The notes under the pieces: generated by a model
Told to the model about the DNA's origin: nothing
What the model saw: the letters and a program-made list of their open reading frames with translations, nothing else
Databases searched by the model: none
Made by a program: the position numbers and the translations under genes
From: Arenicola marina
Taxonomy: Eukaryota; Annelida; Polychaeta; Arenicolidae
Assembly (NCBI GenBank): GCA_964019135.1
Contig: OZ025249.1
Span: 32,501,759-32,565,758 of the forward strand
Reading direction: 5' to 3'
Length of the DNA stretch: 64,000 nucleotides
In this document: in pieces, positions 1 to 12,409 of the stretch
How the letters are laid out: each line of letters opens with the position of its first letter
Numbering within the stretch: the stretch's first letter is position 1

Positions 1-3000
1 ACGCCCTTTCTGTATCCCCTCCCCGTATCACCTCTCCAAACGCCCTTTCTGTATCCCTCTCCATATCACCTCTCCAAACACCCTTTCTGTATCCCCTCCC
101 CGTATCACCTCTCCATACGCCCTTTCTGTATCCCCTCCCCGTATCTCCTCTCCAAACGCCCTTTCTGTATCCCTCTCCATATCACCTCTCCAAACGCCCT
201 TTCTGTATCCCCTCCCCGTATCACCTCTCCAAACGCCCTTTCTGTATCCCTCTCCATATCACCTCTCCAAACGCCTTTCTGAATCCCCTCTCCATATCAC
301 CTCTCCAAACGCCCTTTCTGTATCCCCTCACCGTATCACCTCTCCAAACGCCCTTTCTGTATCCCCTCCCCGTATCACCTCTCCAAACGCCCTTTCTGTA
401 TCCCCTCCCCGTATCACCTCTCCAAACGCCCTTTCTGTATCCCCTCCCCGTATCACCTCTCCAAACGCCCTTTCTGTATCCCCTCCCCGTATCACCTCTC
501 CAAACGCCCTTTCTGTATCCCCTCACCGTATCACCTCTCCAAACGCCCTTTCTGTATCCCCTCACCGTATCACCTCTCCAAACGCCCTTTCTGTATCCCC
601 TCCCCGTATCACCTCTCCAAACGCCCTTTCTGTATCCCCTCCCCGTATCACCTCTCCAAACGCCCTTTCTGTATCCCCTCACCGTATCACCTCTCCAAAC
701 GCCCTTTCTGTATCCCCTCACCGTATCACCTCTCCAAACGCCCTTTCTGTATCCCCTCCCCGTATCACCTCTCCAAACGCCCTTTCTGTATCCCCTCCCC
801 GTATCACCTCTCCAAACGCCCTTTCTGTATCCCCTCCCCGTATGACCTCTCCAAACGCCCTTTCTGTATCCCCTCCCCGTATCACCTCTCCAAACGCCCT
901 TTCTGTATCCCCTCCCCGTATCACCTCTCCAAACGCCCTTTCTGTGTCCCCTCTCCATATCACCTCTCCAAACGCCCTTTCTGTATCCCCTCACCGTATC
1001 ACCTTTCCAAACGCCCTTTCTGTATCCCCTCCCCGTATCACCTCTCCAAACGCCCTTTCTGTATCCCTCTCCATATCACCTCTCCAAACGCCCTTTCTGT
1101 ATCCCCTCTCCATATCACCTCTCCAAACGCCCTTTCTGTATCCCCTCACCGTATCACCTCTCCAAACGCCCTTTCTGTATCCCCTCACCGTATCACCTCT
1201 CCAAACGCCCTTTCTGTATCCCCTCTCCATATCACCTCTCCAAACGCCCTTTCTGTATCCCCTCCCCGTATCACCTCTCCAAACGCCCTTTCTGTATCCC
1301 CTCCCCGTATCACCTCTCCAAACGCCCTTTCTGTATCCCCTCCCCGTATCACCTCTCCAAACGCCCTTTCTGTATCCCTCTCCATATCACCTCTCCAAAC
1401 GCCCTTTCTGTATCCCCTCCCCGTATCACCTCTCCAAACGCCCTTTCTGTATCCCCTCACCGTATCACCTCTCCAAACGCCCTTTCTGTATCCCTCTCCA
1501 TATCACCTCTCCAAACGCCCTTTCTGTATCCCCTCCCCGTATCACCTCTCCAAACGCCCTTTCTGTGTCCCCTCTCCATATCACCTCTCCAAACGCCCTT
1601 TCTGTATCCCCTCACCGTATCACCTCTCCAAACGCCCTTTCTGTATCCCCTCTCCATATCACCTCTCCAAACGCCCTTTCTGTATCCCTCTCCATATCAC
1701 CTCTCCAAACGCCCTTTCTGTATCCCCTCCCCGTATCACCTCTCCAAACGCCCTTTCTGTATCCCCTCCCCGTATCACCACTCCAAACGCCCTTTCTGTA
1801 TCCCCTCACCGTATCACCTCTCCAAACGCCCTTTCTGTATCCCCTCCCCGTATCACCTCTCCAAACGCCCTTTCTGTATCCCCTCTCCATATCACCTCTC
1901 CAAACGCCCTTTCTGTATCCCCTCCCCGTATCACCTCTCCAAACGCCCTTTCTGTATCCCTCTCCATATCACCTCTCCAAACGCCCTTTCTGTATCCCCT
2001 CCCCGTATCACCTCTCCAAACGCCCTTTCTGTATCCCCTCCCCGTATCACCTCTCCAAACGCCCTTTCTGTATCCCCTCACCGTATCACCTCTCCAAACG
2101 CCCTTTCTGTATCCCCTCCCCGTATCACCTCTCCAAACGCCCTTTCTGTATCCCCTCCCCGTATCACCTCTCCAAACGCCCTTTCTGTATCCCCTCCCCG
2201 TATCACCTCTCCAAACGCCCTTTCTGTGTCCCCTCTCCATATCACCTCTCCAAACGCCCTTTCTGTATCCCCTCACCGTATCACCTCTCCAAACGCCCTT
2301 TCTGTATCCCCTCTCCATATCACCTCTCCAAACGCCCTTTCTGTATCCCCTCACCGTATCACCTCTCCAAACGCCCTTTCTGTATCCCCTCCCCGTATCA
2401 CCTCTCCAAACGCCCTTTCTGTGTCCCCTCTCCATATCACCTCTCCAAACGCCCTTTCTGTATCCCCTCCCCGTATCACCTCTCCAAACGCCCTTTCTGT
2501 GTCCCCTCTCCATATCACCTCTCCAAACGCCCTTTCTGTATCCCCTCTCCGTATCTCCTCTCCAAACGCCCTTTCTGTATCCCCTCCCCGTATCACCTCT
2601 CCAAACGCCCTTTCTGTATCCCCTCACCGTATCACCTCTCCAAACGCCCTTTCTGTATCCCCTCCCCGTATCACCTCTCCAAACGCCCTTTCTGTATCCC
2701 TCTCCATATCACCTCTCCAAACGCCCTTTCTGTATCCCCTCTCCATATCACCTCTCCAAACGCCCTTTCTGTATCCCCTCACCGTATCACCTCTCCAAAC
2801 GCCCTTTCTGTATCCCCTCACCGTATCACCTCTCCAAACGCCCTTTCTGTATCCCCTCCCCGTATCTCCTCTCCAAACGCCCTTTCTGTATCCCTCTCCA
2901 TATCACCTCTCCAAACGCCCTTTCTGTATCCCCTCCCCGTATCTCCTCTCCAAACGCCCTTTCTGTATCCCTCTCCATATCACCTCTCCAAACGCCCTTT

Positions 3001-4452
3001 CTGTATCCCCTCCCCGTATCTCCTCTCCAAACGCCCTTTCTGTATCCCTCTCCATATCACCTCTCCAAACGCCCTTTCTGTATCCCCTCCCCGTATCACC
3101 TCTCCAAACGCCCTTTCTGTATCCCCTCCCCGTATCTCCTCTCCAAACGCCCTTTCTGTATCCCTCTCCATATCACCTCTCCAAACGCCCTTTCTGTATC
3201 CCCTCCCCGTATCTCCTCTCCAAACGCCCTTTCTGTATCCCTCTCCATATCACCTCTCCAAACGCCCTTTCTGTATCCCCTCCCCGTATCACCTCTCCAA
3301 ACGCCCTTTCTGTATCCCCTCTCCATATCACCTCTCCAAACGCCCTTTCTGTATCCCCTCCCCGTATCACCTCTCCAAACACCCTTTCTGTATCCCCTCC
3401 CCGTATCTCCTCTCCAAACGCCCTTTCTGTATCCCTCTCCATATCACCTCTCCAAACGCCCTTTCTGTATCCCTCTCCATATCTCCTCTCCAAACGCCCT
3501 TTCTGTATCCCCTCCCCGTATCTCCTCTCCAAACGCCCTTTCTGTATCCCTCTCCATATCACCTCTCCAAACGCCCTTTCTGTATCCCCTCCCCGTATCT
3601 CCTCTCCAAACGCCCTTTCTGTATCCCCTCTCCATATCACCTCTCCAAACGCCCTTTCTGTATCCCCTCCCCGTATCTCCTCTCCAAACGCCCTTTCTGT
3701 ATCCCCTCTCCATATCACCTCTCCAAACGCCCTTTCTGTATCCCCCCCCGTATCACCTCTCCAAACGCCCTTTCTGTATCCCCTCCCCGTATCACCTCTC
3801 CAAACGCCCTTTCTGTATCCCCTCCCCGTATCTCCTCTCCAAACGCCCTTTCTGTATCCCCTCTCCATATCACCTCTCCAAACGCCCTTTCTGTATCCCC
3901 TCTCCATATCACCTCTCCAAACGCCCTTTCTGTATCCCCTCACCGTATCACCTCTCCAAACGCCCTTTCTGTATCCCCTCTCCATATCACCTCTCCAAAC
4001 GCCCTTTCTGTATCCCCTCCCCGTATCTCCTCTCCAAACGCCCTTTCTGTATCCCCTCTCCATATCACCTCTCCAAACGCCCTTTCTGTATCCCCTCACC
4101 GTATCACCCCTCCAAACGCCCTTTCTGTATCCCCTCCCCGTATCACCTCCCCAAACGCCCTTTCTGTATCCCCTCTCCATATCACCTCTCCAAACGCCCT
4201 TTCTGTATCCCCTCACCGTATCACCTCTCCAAACACCCTTTCTGTATCCCCTCCCCGTATCACCTCTCCAAACGCCCTTTCTGTATCCCCTCCCCGTATC
4301 ACCTCTCCAAACGCCCTTTCTGTATCCCCTCCCCGTATCACCTCTCCAAACGCCCTTTCTGTATCCCCTCACCGTATCACCCCTCCAAACGCCCTTTCTG
4401 TATCCCCTTCCGTATCACCTCTCCAAACGCCCTTTCTGTATCCCCTCTCCGT

Positions 4453-7400
4453 ATGACCTCCCCAAACGCCCTTTCTGTATCCCCTCCCCGTATCACCTCT
4501 CCAAACGCCCTTTCTGTATCCCCTCACCGTATCACCTCTCCAAACACCCTTTCTGTATCCCCTCCCCGTATCACCTCTCCAAACGCCCTTTCTGTATCCC
4601 CTCCCCGTATCACCTCTCCAAACGCCTTTTCTGTATCCCCTCCCCGTATCACCTCTCCAAACGCCCTTTCTGTATCCCCTCACCGTATCACCCCTCCAAA
4701 CGCCCTTTCTGTATCCCCTCCCGTATCACCCCTCCAAACGCCCTTTCTGTATCCCCTCCCCGTATCACCTCTCCAAACGCCCTTTCTGTATCCCCTCACC
4801 GTATCACCTCCCCAAACGCCCTTTCTGTATCCCCTCCCCGTATCACCTCTCCAAACGCCCTTTCTGTATCCCCTCACCGTATCACCTCTCCAAACGCCCT
4901 TTCTGTATCCCCTCCCCGTATCACCTCTCCAAACGCCCTTTCTGTATCCCCTCCCCGTATCACCCCTCCAAACGCCCTTTCTGTATCCCCTCTCCATATC
5001 ACCTCTCCAAACGCCCTTTCTGTATCCCCTCTCCGTATCTCCTCTCCAAACACCCTTTCTGTATCCCCTCACCGTATCACCTCTCCAAACGCCCTTTCTG
5101 TATCCCCTCCCCGTATCACCTCTCCAAACGCCCTTTCTGTATCCCCTCCCCGTATCACCTCTCCAAACACCCTTTCTGTATCCCCTCCCCGTATCACCTC
5201 TCCAAACACCCTTTCTGTATCCCCTCCCCGTATCACCTCTCCAAACGCCCTTTCTGTATCCCCTCCCCGTATCACCTCTCCAAACGCCCTTTCTGTATCC
5301 CCTCCCCGTATCTCCTCTCCAAACGCCCTTTCTGTATCCCCTCTCCATATCACCTCTCCAAACGCCCTTTCTGTATCCCCTCCCCGTATCTCCTCTCCAA
5401 ACGCCCTTTCTGTATCCCCTCTCCATATCACCTCTCCAAACGCCCTTTCTGTATCCCCTCACCGTATCACCCCTCCAAACGCCCTTTCTGTATCCCCTCC
5501 CCGTATCACCTCCCCAAACGCCCTTTCTGTATCCCCTCTCCATATCACCTCTCCAAACGCCCTTTCTGTATCCCCTCACCGTATCACCTCTCCAAACACC
5601 CTTTCTGTATCCCCTCCCCGTATCACCTCTCCAAACGCCCTTTCTGTATCCCCTCCCCGTATCACCTCTCCAAACGCCCTTTCTGTATCCCCTCCCCGTA
5701 TCACCTCTCCAAACGCCCTTTCTGTATCCCCTCACCGTATCACCCCTCCAAACGCCCTTTCTGTATCCCCTTCCGTATCACCTCTCCAAACGCCCTTTCT
5801 GTATCCCCTCTCCGTATGACCTCCCCAAACGCCCTTTCTGTATCCCCTCCCCGTATCACCTCTCCAAACGCCCTTTCTGTATCCCCTCACCGTATCACCT
5901 CTCCAAACACCCTTTCTGTATCCCCTCCCCGTATCACCTCTCCAAACGCCCTTTCTGTATCCCCTCCCCGTATCACCTCTCCAAACGCCTTTTCTGTATC
6001 CCCTCCCCGTATCACCTCTCCAAACGCCCTTTCTGTATCCCCTCACCGTATCACCCCTCCAAACGCCCTTTCTGTATCCCCTCCCGTATCACCCCTCCAA
6101 ACGCCCTTTCTGTATCCCCTCCCCGTATCACCTCTCCAAACGCCCTTTCTGTATCCCCTCACCGTATCACCTCCCCAAACGCCCTTTCTGTATCCCCTCC
6201 CCGTATCACCTCTCCAAACGCCCTTTCTGTATCCCCTCACCGTATCACCTCTCCAAACGCCCTTTCTGTATCCCCTCACCGTATCACCTCTCCAAACGCC
6301 CTTTCTGTATCCCCTCCCCGTATCACCCCTCCAAACGCCCTTTCTGTATCCCCTCTCCATATCACCTCTCCAAACGCCCTTTCTGTATCCCCTCTCCGTA
6401 TCTCCTCTCCAAACACCCTTTCTGTATCCCCTCACCGTATCACCTCTCCAAACGCCCTTTCTGTATCCCCTCCCCGTATCACCTCTCCAAACGCCCTTTC
6501 TGTATCCCCTCCCCGTATCACCTCTCCAAACACCCTTTCTGTATCCCCTCCCCGTATCACCTCTCCAAACACCCTTTCTGTATCCCCTCCCCGTATCACC
6601 TCTCCAAACGCCCTTTCTGTATCCCCTCCCCGTATCACCTCTCCAAACGCCCTTTCTGTATCCCCTCCCCGTATCTCCTCTCCAAACGCCCTTTCTGTAT
6701 CCCCTCTCCATATCACCTCTCCAAACGCCCTTTCTGTATCCCCTCCCCGTATCACCTCTCCAAACGCCCTTTCTGTATCCCCTCCCCGTATCTCCTCTCC
6801 AAACGCCCTTTCTGTATCCCCTCTCCATATCACCTCTCCAAACGCCCTTTCTGTATCCCCTCTCCATATCACCTCTCCAAACGCCCTTTCTGTATCCCCT
6901 CACCGTATCACCTCTCCAAACGCCCTTTCTGTATCCCCTCTCCATATCACCTCTCCAAACGCCCTTTCTGTATCCCCTCCCCGTATCTCCTCTCCAAACG
7001 CCCTTTCTGTATCCCCTCTCCATGTCACCTCTCCAAACGCCCTTTCTGTATCCCCTCACCGTATCACCTCTCCAAACGCCCTTTCTGTATCCCCTCCCCG
7101 TATCACCTCTCCAAACGCCCTTTCTGTATCCCCTCCCCGTATCACCCCTCCAAACGCCCTTTCTGTATCCCCTCCCCGTATCACCTCCCCAAACGCCCTT
7201 TCTGTATCCCCTCTCCATATCACCTCTCCAAACGTCCTTTCTGTATCCCCTCACCGTATCACCTCTCCAAACACCCTTTCTGTATCCCCTCCCCGTATCA
7301 CCTCTCCAAACGCCCTTTCTGTATCCCCTCCCCGTATCACCTCTCCAAACGCCCTTTCTGTATCCCCTCCCCGTATCACCTCTCCAAACGCCCTTTCTGT

Positions 7401-7490
7401 ATCCCCTCACCGTATCACCTCTCCAAACGCCCTTTCTGTATCCCCTCCCGTATCACCTCTCCAAACGCCCTTTCTGTATCCCCTCTCCGT
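4453..7490. repeat. Large higher-order repeat blocks within the satellite
   Basis: A rare junction variant, GTATGACCTCCCCAAACGCC, occurs at about 4452, 5815 and 7490. The order of variant units following each is nearly the same, including runs with AACACC, a CCCTCCCGTATCACCC unit and the AACGCCTTTTCTG unit shared by the first two. The spacings are about 1363 bp (35 units) and 1675 bp (43 units); the difference, 312 bp, is eight units. This indicates kilobase-scale duplication of whole blocks followed by addition or loss of a few units. A weaker relative of the junction (GTATGACCTCTCC) is present near 841. Confidence 0.85.
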
Positions 7491-9219
7491 ATGACCTCCC
7501 CAAACGCCCTTTCTGTATCCCCTCACCGTATCACCTCTCCAAACGCCCTTTCTGTATCCCCTCACCGTATCACCTCTCCAAACACCATTTCTGTATCCCC
7601 TCCCCGTATCACCTCTCCAAACGCCCTTTCTGTATCCCCTCCCCGTATCACCTCTCCAAACGCCCTTTCTGTATCCCCTCCCCGTATCACCTCTCCAAAC
7701 GCCCTTTCTGTATCCCCTCCCCGTATCACCCCTCCAAACGCCCTTTCTGTATCCCCTCCCGTATCACCCCTCCAAACGCCCTTTCTGTATCCCCTCCCCG
7801 TATCACCTCTCCAAACGCCCTTTCTGTATCCCCTCACCGTATCACCTCCCCAAACGCCCTTTCTGTATCCCCTCCCCGTATCACCTCTCCAAACGCCCTT
7901 TCTGTATCCCCTCACCGTATCACCTCTCCAAACGCCCTTTCTGTATCCCCTCACCGTATCACCTCTCCAAACGCCCTTTCTGTATCCCCTCCCCGTATCA
8001 CCCCTCCAAACGCCCTTTCTGTATCCCCTCTCCATATCACCTCTCCAAACGCCCTTTCTGTATCCCCTCTCCGTATCTCCTCTCCAAACACCCTTTCTGT
8101 ATCCCCTCACCGTATCACCTCTCCAAACGCCCTTTCTGTATCCCCTCCCCGTATCACCTCTCCAAACGCCCTTTCTGTATCCCCTCCCCGTATCACCTCT
8201 CCAAACACCCTTTCTGTATCCCCTCCCCGTATCACCTCTCCAAACACCCTTTCTGTATCCCCTCCCCGTATCACCTCTCCAAACGCCCTTTCTGTATCCC
8301 CTCCCCGTATCACCTCTCCAAACGCCCTTTCTGTATCCCCTCACCGTATCACCTCTCCAAACGCCCTTTCTGTATCCCCTCTCCATATCACCTCTCCAAA
8401 CGCCCTTTCTGTATCCCCTCCCCGTATCGCCTCTCCAAACGCCCTTTCTGTATCCCCTCCCCGTATCACCTCTCCAAACACCCTTTCTGTATCCCCTCAC
8501 CGTATCACCTCTCCAAACGCCCTTTCTGTATCCCCTCTCCATATCACCTCTCCAAACGCCCTTTCTGTATCCCCTCCCCGTATCTCCTCTCCAAACGCCC
8601 TTTCTGTATCCCCTCCCCGTATCACCTCTCCAAACGCCCTTTCTGTATCCCCTCACCGTATCACCTCTCCAAACGCCCTTTCTGTATCCCCTCTCCATAT
8701 CACCTCTCCAAACGCCCTTTCTGTATCCCCTCCCCGTATCGCCTCTCCAAACGCCCTTTCTGTATCCCCTCCCCGTATCACCTCTCCAAACACCCTTTCT
8801 GTATCCCCTCCCCGTATCACCTCTCCAAACGCCCTTTCTGTATCCCCTCCCCGTATCACCTCTCCAAACGCCCTTTCTGTATCCCCTCACCGTATCACCT
8901 CTCCAAACGCCCTTTCTGTATCCCCTCTCCATATCACCTCTCCAAACGCCCTTTCTGTATCCCCTCACCGTATCACCTCTCCAAGCGCCCTTTCTGTATC
9001 CCCTCCCCGTATCACCTCTCCAAACGCCCTTTCTGTATCCCCTCCCCGTATCACCTCTCCAAACGCCCTTTCTGTATCCCCTCCCCGTATCACCTCTCCA
9101 AACGCCCTTTCTGTATCCCCTCCCCGTATCACCTCTCCAAACGCCCTTTCTGTATCCCCTCACCGTATCACCTCTCCAAACGCCCTTTCTGTATCCCCTC
9201 TCCATATCACCTCTCCAAA

Positions 9220-10945
9220 CGCCCTTGTTTCCCCTCACCGTATCACCTCTCCAAACGCCCTTTCTGTATCCCCTCACCGTATCACCTCTCCAAACGCCCT
9301 TTCTGTATCCCCTCTCCATATCACCTCTCCAAACGCCCTTGTTTCCCCTCACCGTATCACCTCTCCAAACGCCCTTTCTGTATCCCCTCACCGTATCACC
9401 TCTCCAAACGCCCTTTCTGTATCCCCTTACCGTATCACCTCTCCAAACGCCCTTTCTGTATCCCCTCTCCATATCACCTCTCCAAACGCCCTTTCTGTAT
9501 CCCCTCCCCGTATCGCCTCTCCAAACGCCCTTTCTGTATCCCTCTCCATATCACCTCTCCAAACGCCCTTTCTGTATCCCCTCACCGTATCACCTCTCCA
9601 AACGCCCTTTCTGTATCCCCTCTCCATATCACCTCTCCAAACGCCCTTGTTTCCCCTCACCGTATCGCCTCTCCAAACGCCCTTTCTGTATCCCTCTCCA
9701 TATCACCTCTCCAAACGCCCTTTCTGTATCCCCTCACCGTATCACCTCTCCAAACGCCCTTTCTGTATCCCCTCTCCATATCACCTCTCCAAACGCCCTT
9801 GTTTCCCCTCACCGTATCACCTCTCCAAACGCCCTTTCTGTATCCCCTCACCGTATCACCTCTCCAAACGCCCTTTCTGTATCCCCTCTCCATATCACCT
9901 CTCCAAACGCCCTTGTTTCCCCTCACCGTATCACCTCTCCAAACGCCCTTTCTGTATCCCCTCACCGTATCACCTCTCCAAACGCCCTTTCTGTATCCCC
10001 TCTCCATATCACCTCTCCAAACGCCCTTGTTTCCCCTCACCGTATCACCTCTCCAAACGCCCTTTCTGTATCCCCTCACCGTATCACCTCTCCAAACGCC
10101 CTTTCTGTATCCCCTTACCGTATCACCTCTCCAAACGCCCTTTCTGTATCCCCTCACCGTATCACCTCTCCAAACGCCCTTTCTGTATCCCCTCTCCATA
10201 TCACCTCTCCAAACGCCCTTGTTTCCCCTCACCGTATCACCTCTCCAAACGCCCTTTCTGTATCCCCTCACCGTATCACCTCTCCAAACGCCCTTTCTGT
10301 ATCCCCTCTCCATATCACCTCTCCAAACGCCCTTGTTTCCCCTCACCGTATCACCTCTCCAAACGCCCTTTCTGTATCCCCTCACCGTATCACCTCTCCA
10401 AACGCCCTTTCTGTATCCCCTCTCCATATCACCTCTCCAAACGCCCTTGTTTCCCCTCACCGTATCACCTCTCCAAACGCCCTTGTTTCCCCTCACCGTA
10501 TCACCTTTCCAAACGCCCTTGTTTCCCCTCACCGTATCACCTCTCCAAACGCCCTTTCTGTATCCCCTCACCGTATCACCTCTCCAAACGCCCTTTCTGT
10601 ATCCCCTCTCCATATCACCTCTCCAAACGCCCTTGTTTCCCCTCTCCATATCACCTCTCCAAACGCCCTTGTTTCCCCTCACCGTATCACCTCTCCAAAC
10701 GCCCTTGTTTCCCCTCCCCGTATCACCACTCCAAACGCCCTTTCTGTATCCCCTCCCCGTATCACCTCTCCAAACACCCTTGTTTCCCCTCACCGTATCA
10801 CCTCTCCAAACACCCTTGTTTCCCCTCACCGTATCACCTCTCCAAACGCCCTTTCTGTATCCCCTCCCCGTATCACCTCTCCAAACACCCTTGTTTCCCC
10901 TCACCGTATCACCTCTCCAAACGCCCTTGTTTCCCCTCACCGTAT
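9220..10945. repeat. Satellite edge zone with 36-bp units and a 114-bp three-unit repeat
   Basis: At the right end of the array a 36-bp unit marked by CGCCCTTGTTTCCCCTCACC appears, in which CTTTCTGTATCCCC is shortened to CTTGTTTCCCC. It usually alternates as one 36-bp unit followed by two 39-bp units (one CACCG type and one TCTCCAT type), giving a 114-bp higher-order repeat seen at about 9797, 9911, 10025, 10217, 10331 and 10445. Past about 10445 the 36-bp unit dominates. It is absent from the left 9.2 kb, so the edge has evolved separately from the core. Confidence 0.9.
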
Positions 10946-11370
10946 CATCTTTGGGATCACTGTCCCCTTCTTCTCGTGTCCATTCTCTAAATCCCCTGTC
11001 CGCCCCTCCCCCCCCCCCCCCCCCCCCCAGCACCTTTCCCGGTCTTACCCCTCCTAATGATCCCGGTATTTCACGGTCTGGTCCGTGTTTTAAAACATCC
11101 GCCATCTTCACTTTCAATTGAAAGGTAGCCCCCTCCCCACCCCACACACCCACGCTCACGTATACATAAACGATGGGGGATAACGTCACCATGGTTACCA
11201 AGCCGAGACACATCCCTGCCACCAGTTTGTCCCGCTCACCGATGTTATTTACGACCCTCACCCTGAGATTAAGTATGAGGAGAGGGACAACATTATTGCG
11301 AGCATATTTGGGGTTTTTTCTTACAAAGGAAAAAAAAAGAAAAAAAAACGGAGACGGCAATGCGTAAAGT
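10946..11370. other. Unique sequence bordering the satellite, with a 21-base C run
   Basis: The satellite stops in mid-unit at about 10945 (GTATCATCTTTGGG). Unique sequence follows, with a run of 21 C residues at 11008-11028, a CpG-containing stretch with CCATGGTGACG on the minus strand, and a purine-rich run near 11328-11350. Read on the minus strand it resembles a small promoter and 5' exon (see the separate entry). Confidence 0.6.
11049..11105 (-). CDS. Possible first coding exon of an unknown gene
   Basis: On the minus strand the start codon at 11105 lies in the context GAAGATGGCGGATG. This is a good translation-start context and also matches the YY1 motif AAGATGGCGG, which in animals often overlaps the start codon of housekeeping genes. 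The 19 codons MADVLKHGPDREIPGSLGG lead to a good splice-donor match, GTAAGACC, at 11048. Downstream the frame stays open only by entering the C/G run and then the satellite, so coding beyond the donor is not credible. If real, the first intron would contain the satellite, at least 10.9 kb long. I do not recognise the peptide. No second exon is visible in the window, and a chance match is quite possible. Confidence 0.25.
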
Positions 11371-11479
11371 TGGATGTGGAAGTGGAGGGGAAGGTGGAAG
11401 TGGAGCTCGGACGTTTTTTATAGGCCTCTTGTTATTTGACGGCTGAGATATCTTTAGTTCATGTGGCAGATTGCCGAGG

Positions 11480-11880
11480 TACGGTGGGGGTAGGGTAGTG
11501 TAGGGTAGGGTGGGGATAGGGTAGGTTAGGGTGGAAGTAGGATGTGGTAAGGGGATGGTAAGGCACGGGTAGGGTGGGGCCGGGTGGGGGTAGGGTGGGG
11601 TGGGGTGGAGGTCGGGTGGGGGCAGGTGGAAGTAGGTTGGGGTAGGGCGGGGGTAGGGTGGGGTGGGGTGGAGGTCGGGTGGGGGCAGGTGGAAGTAGGT
11701 TGGGGTAGGGTGGGGGTAGGGTGGATTTGGGCGGGGTTAGGGTGGAGGTAGGTTGGGTAAGGTGAAAGTAGGCTCAGGGTATTGTGGGTGTAGGGTGGTC
11801 CTGGAGTTCGGTTAGGGGTGGGGTTGGGGTAGGGGTGGAGCGGGCGTGGGGTGGGGATGGGGAAGGGCGTATATCGGCGG
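11480..11880 (+). repeat. G-rich tract with degenerate TTAGGG-like motifs
   Basis: This 400-bp stretch is built from GGGTAGGGTGGGG-type words. A stretch of about 63 bp containing GTCGGGTGGGGGCAGGTGG is duplicated (11611 and 11674). Exact TTAGGG occurs at about 11525, 11746 and 11812. The plus strand has many runs of three to five G at short spacing, so it is a strong candidate for G-quadruplex formation. It could be a degenerate internal telomere-like tract or an ordinary G-rich minisatellite; the sequence does not decide. Confidence 0.8.
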
Positions 11881-12223
11881 ATACGGGTACATCCAGGATT
11901 ATTGCGCACAGTGGCGGCTTCTGTGGCGAACAATTAAATTCCGCAAAATGGACATCATCCCATAAGCCCATATGCCATATATATCAGCAATATGTGCCAA
12001 GAGACTCCAGTACCCTAACGGTGATAACAATAAAATTTAATATGAAGATGGAAGCATTGCAGTTGTGGTTCAAGATAAGGACGGACATGGCTAGCGGCTT
12101 TTGCTGTATGGAAGCTATAAGAGACTATATTGTATATATATATATATTCAAGTTGGCCAAGGGGACACAAACCACCTGGTTTTGATATACAGTAGACCTA
12201 ACGTAGCACAGACACCAGACGGA

Positions 12224-12409
12224 ATGGAATGTTGGTGTTTTAGGCCACTTTTGTGCACATACAGGCTAAATTGGGCCAAGGAACCTCCCGAGACGATGAA
12301 GGATGAAGGAATGAAACATGCCCCAGATTAGGTGCCCGAGCCCGGATTCGAACCCAGGACCTATTGATCTGCGGTCTAGTGCGCTAACCACTACACCAGG
12401 GAGGCCCCC
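12224..12409 (-). mobile_element. tRNA-derived SINE with a 13-bp target-site duplication
   Basis: On the minus strand the element begins with a tRNA-like head: an A-box-like TGGTGTAGTGGTTAGCGC and, about 35 bases on, the B box GGGTTCGAATCCGGG, a perfect GGTTCGAATCC core. A non-tRNA body of about 110 bp follows. The element is flanked by identical 13-bp direct repeats GACACCAGACGGA (12211-12223 and 12410-12422), which fixes both ends. There is no long poly(A) tail. The head does not form a full tRNA and the body follows at once, so it is a SINE and not a tRNA gene. An intact box A and B suggest that RNA polymerase III could still transcribe it. Confidence 0.92.

Larger units (their letters stand above)
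1..10945. repeat. Tandem satellite array, 39-bp unit (38- and 36-bp variants)
   Basis: About 280 head-to-tail units fill the first 10.9 kb and the array continues past the left edge. Each unit contains CTCTCCAAACGCCCTTTCTG followed by a variable half such as TATCCCCTCCCCGTATCAC. Common variants change that half to TATCCCCTCACCG, TATCCCCTCTCCATATCAC, the one-base-shorter TATCCCTCTCCATATCAC, or TATCTC for TATCAC. Because 39 and 36 are multiples of three and the unit has no stop in five of six frames, reading frames of up to 1724 codons appear on both strands. They translate to the same 13-residue block in shifted phases, and 38-bp units swap the phase without any selection to keep one. I therefore regard the array as non-coding satellite DNA. 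Whether it is centromeric, subtelomeric or an isolated array cannot be told from here. Confidence 0.97.

Noticed and set aside
1-10945. CRISPR-like array
   Set aside because: Units are head to tail with no unique spacers, and the surroundings are eukaryotic.
842-11057. Very long plus-strand reading frames (up to 1724 codons) over the satellite
   Set aside because: They are explained by a stop-free unit whose length is a multiple of three; phase changes at 38-bp units and equivalent openness of other frames argue against coding.
221-11360. Minus-strand Arg/Gly-rich frames over the satellite
   Set aside because: Same cause as on the plus strand. Only the short unique start near 11105 is kept, as a low-confidence exon.
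12330-12409. tRNA gene on the minus strand
   Set aside because: The A and B boxes are good, but the head is part of a SINE with a body and target duplication, and no full cloverleaf is formed.
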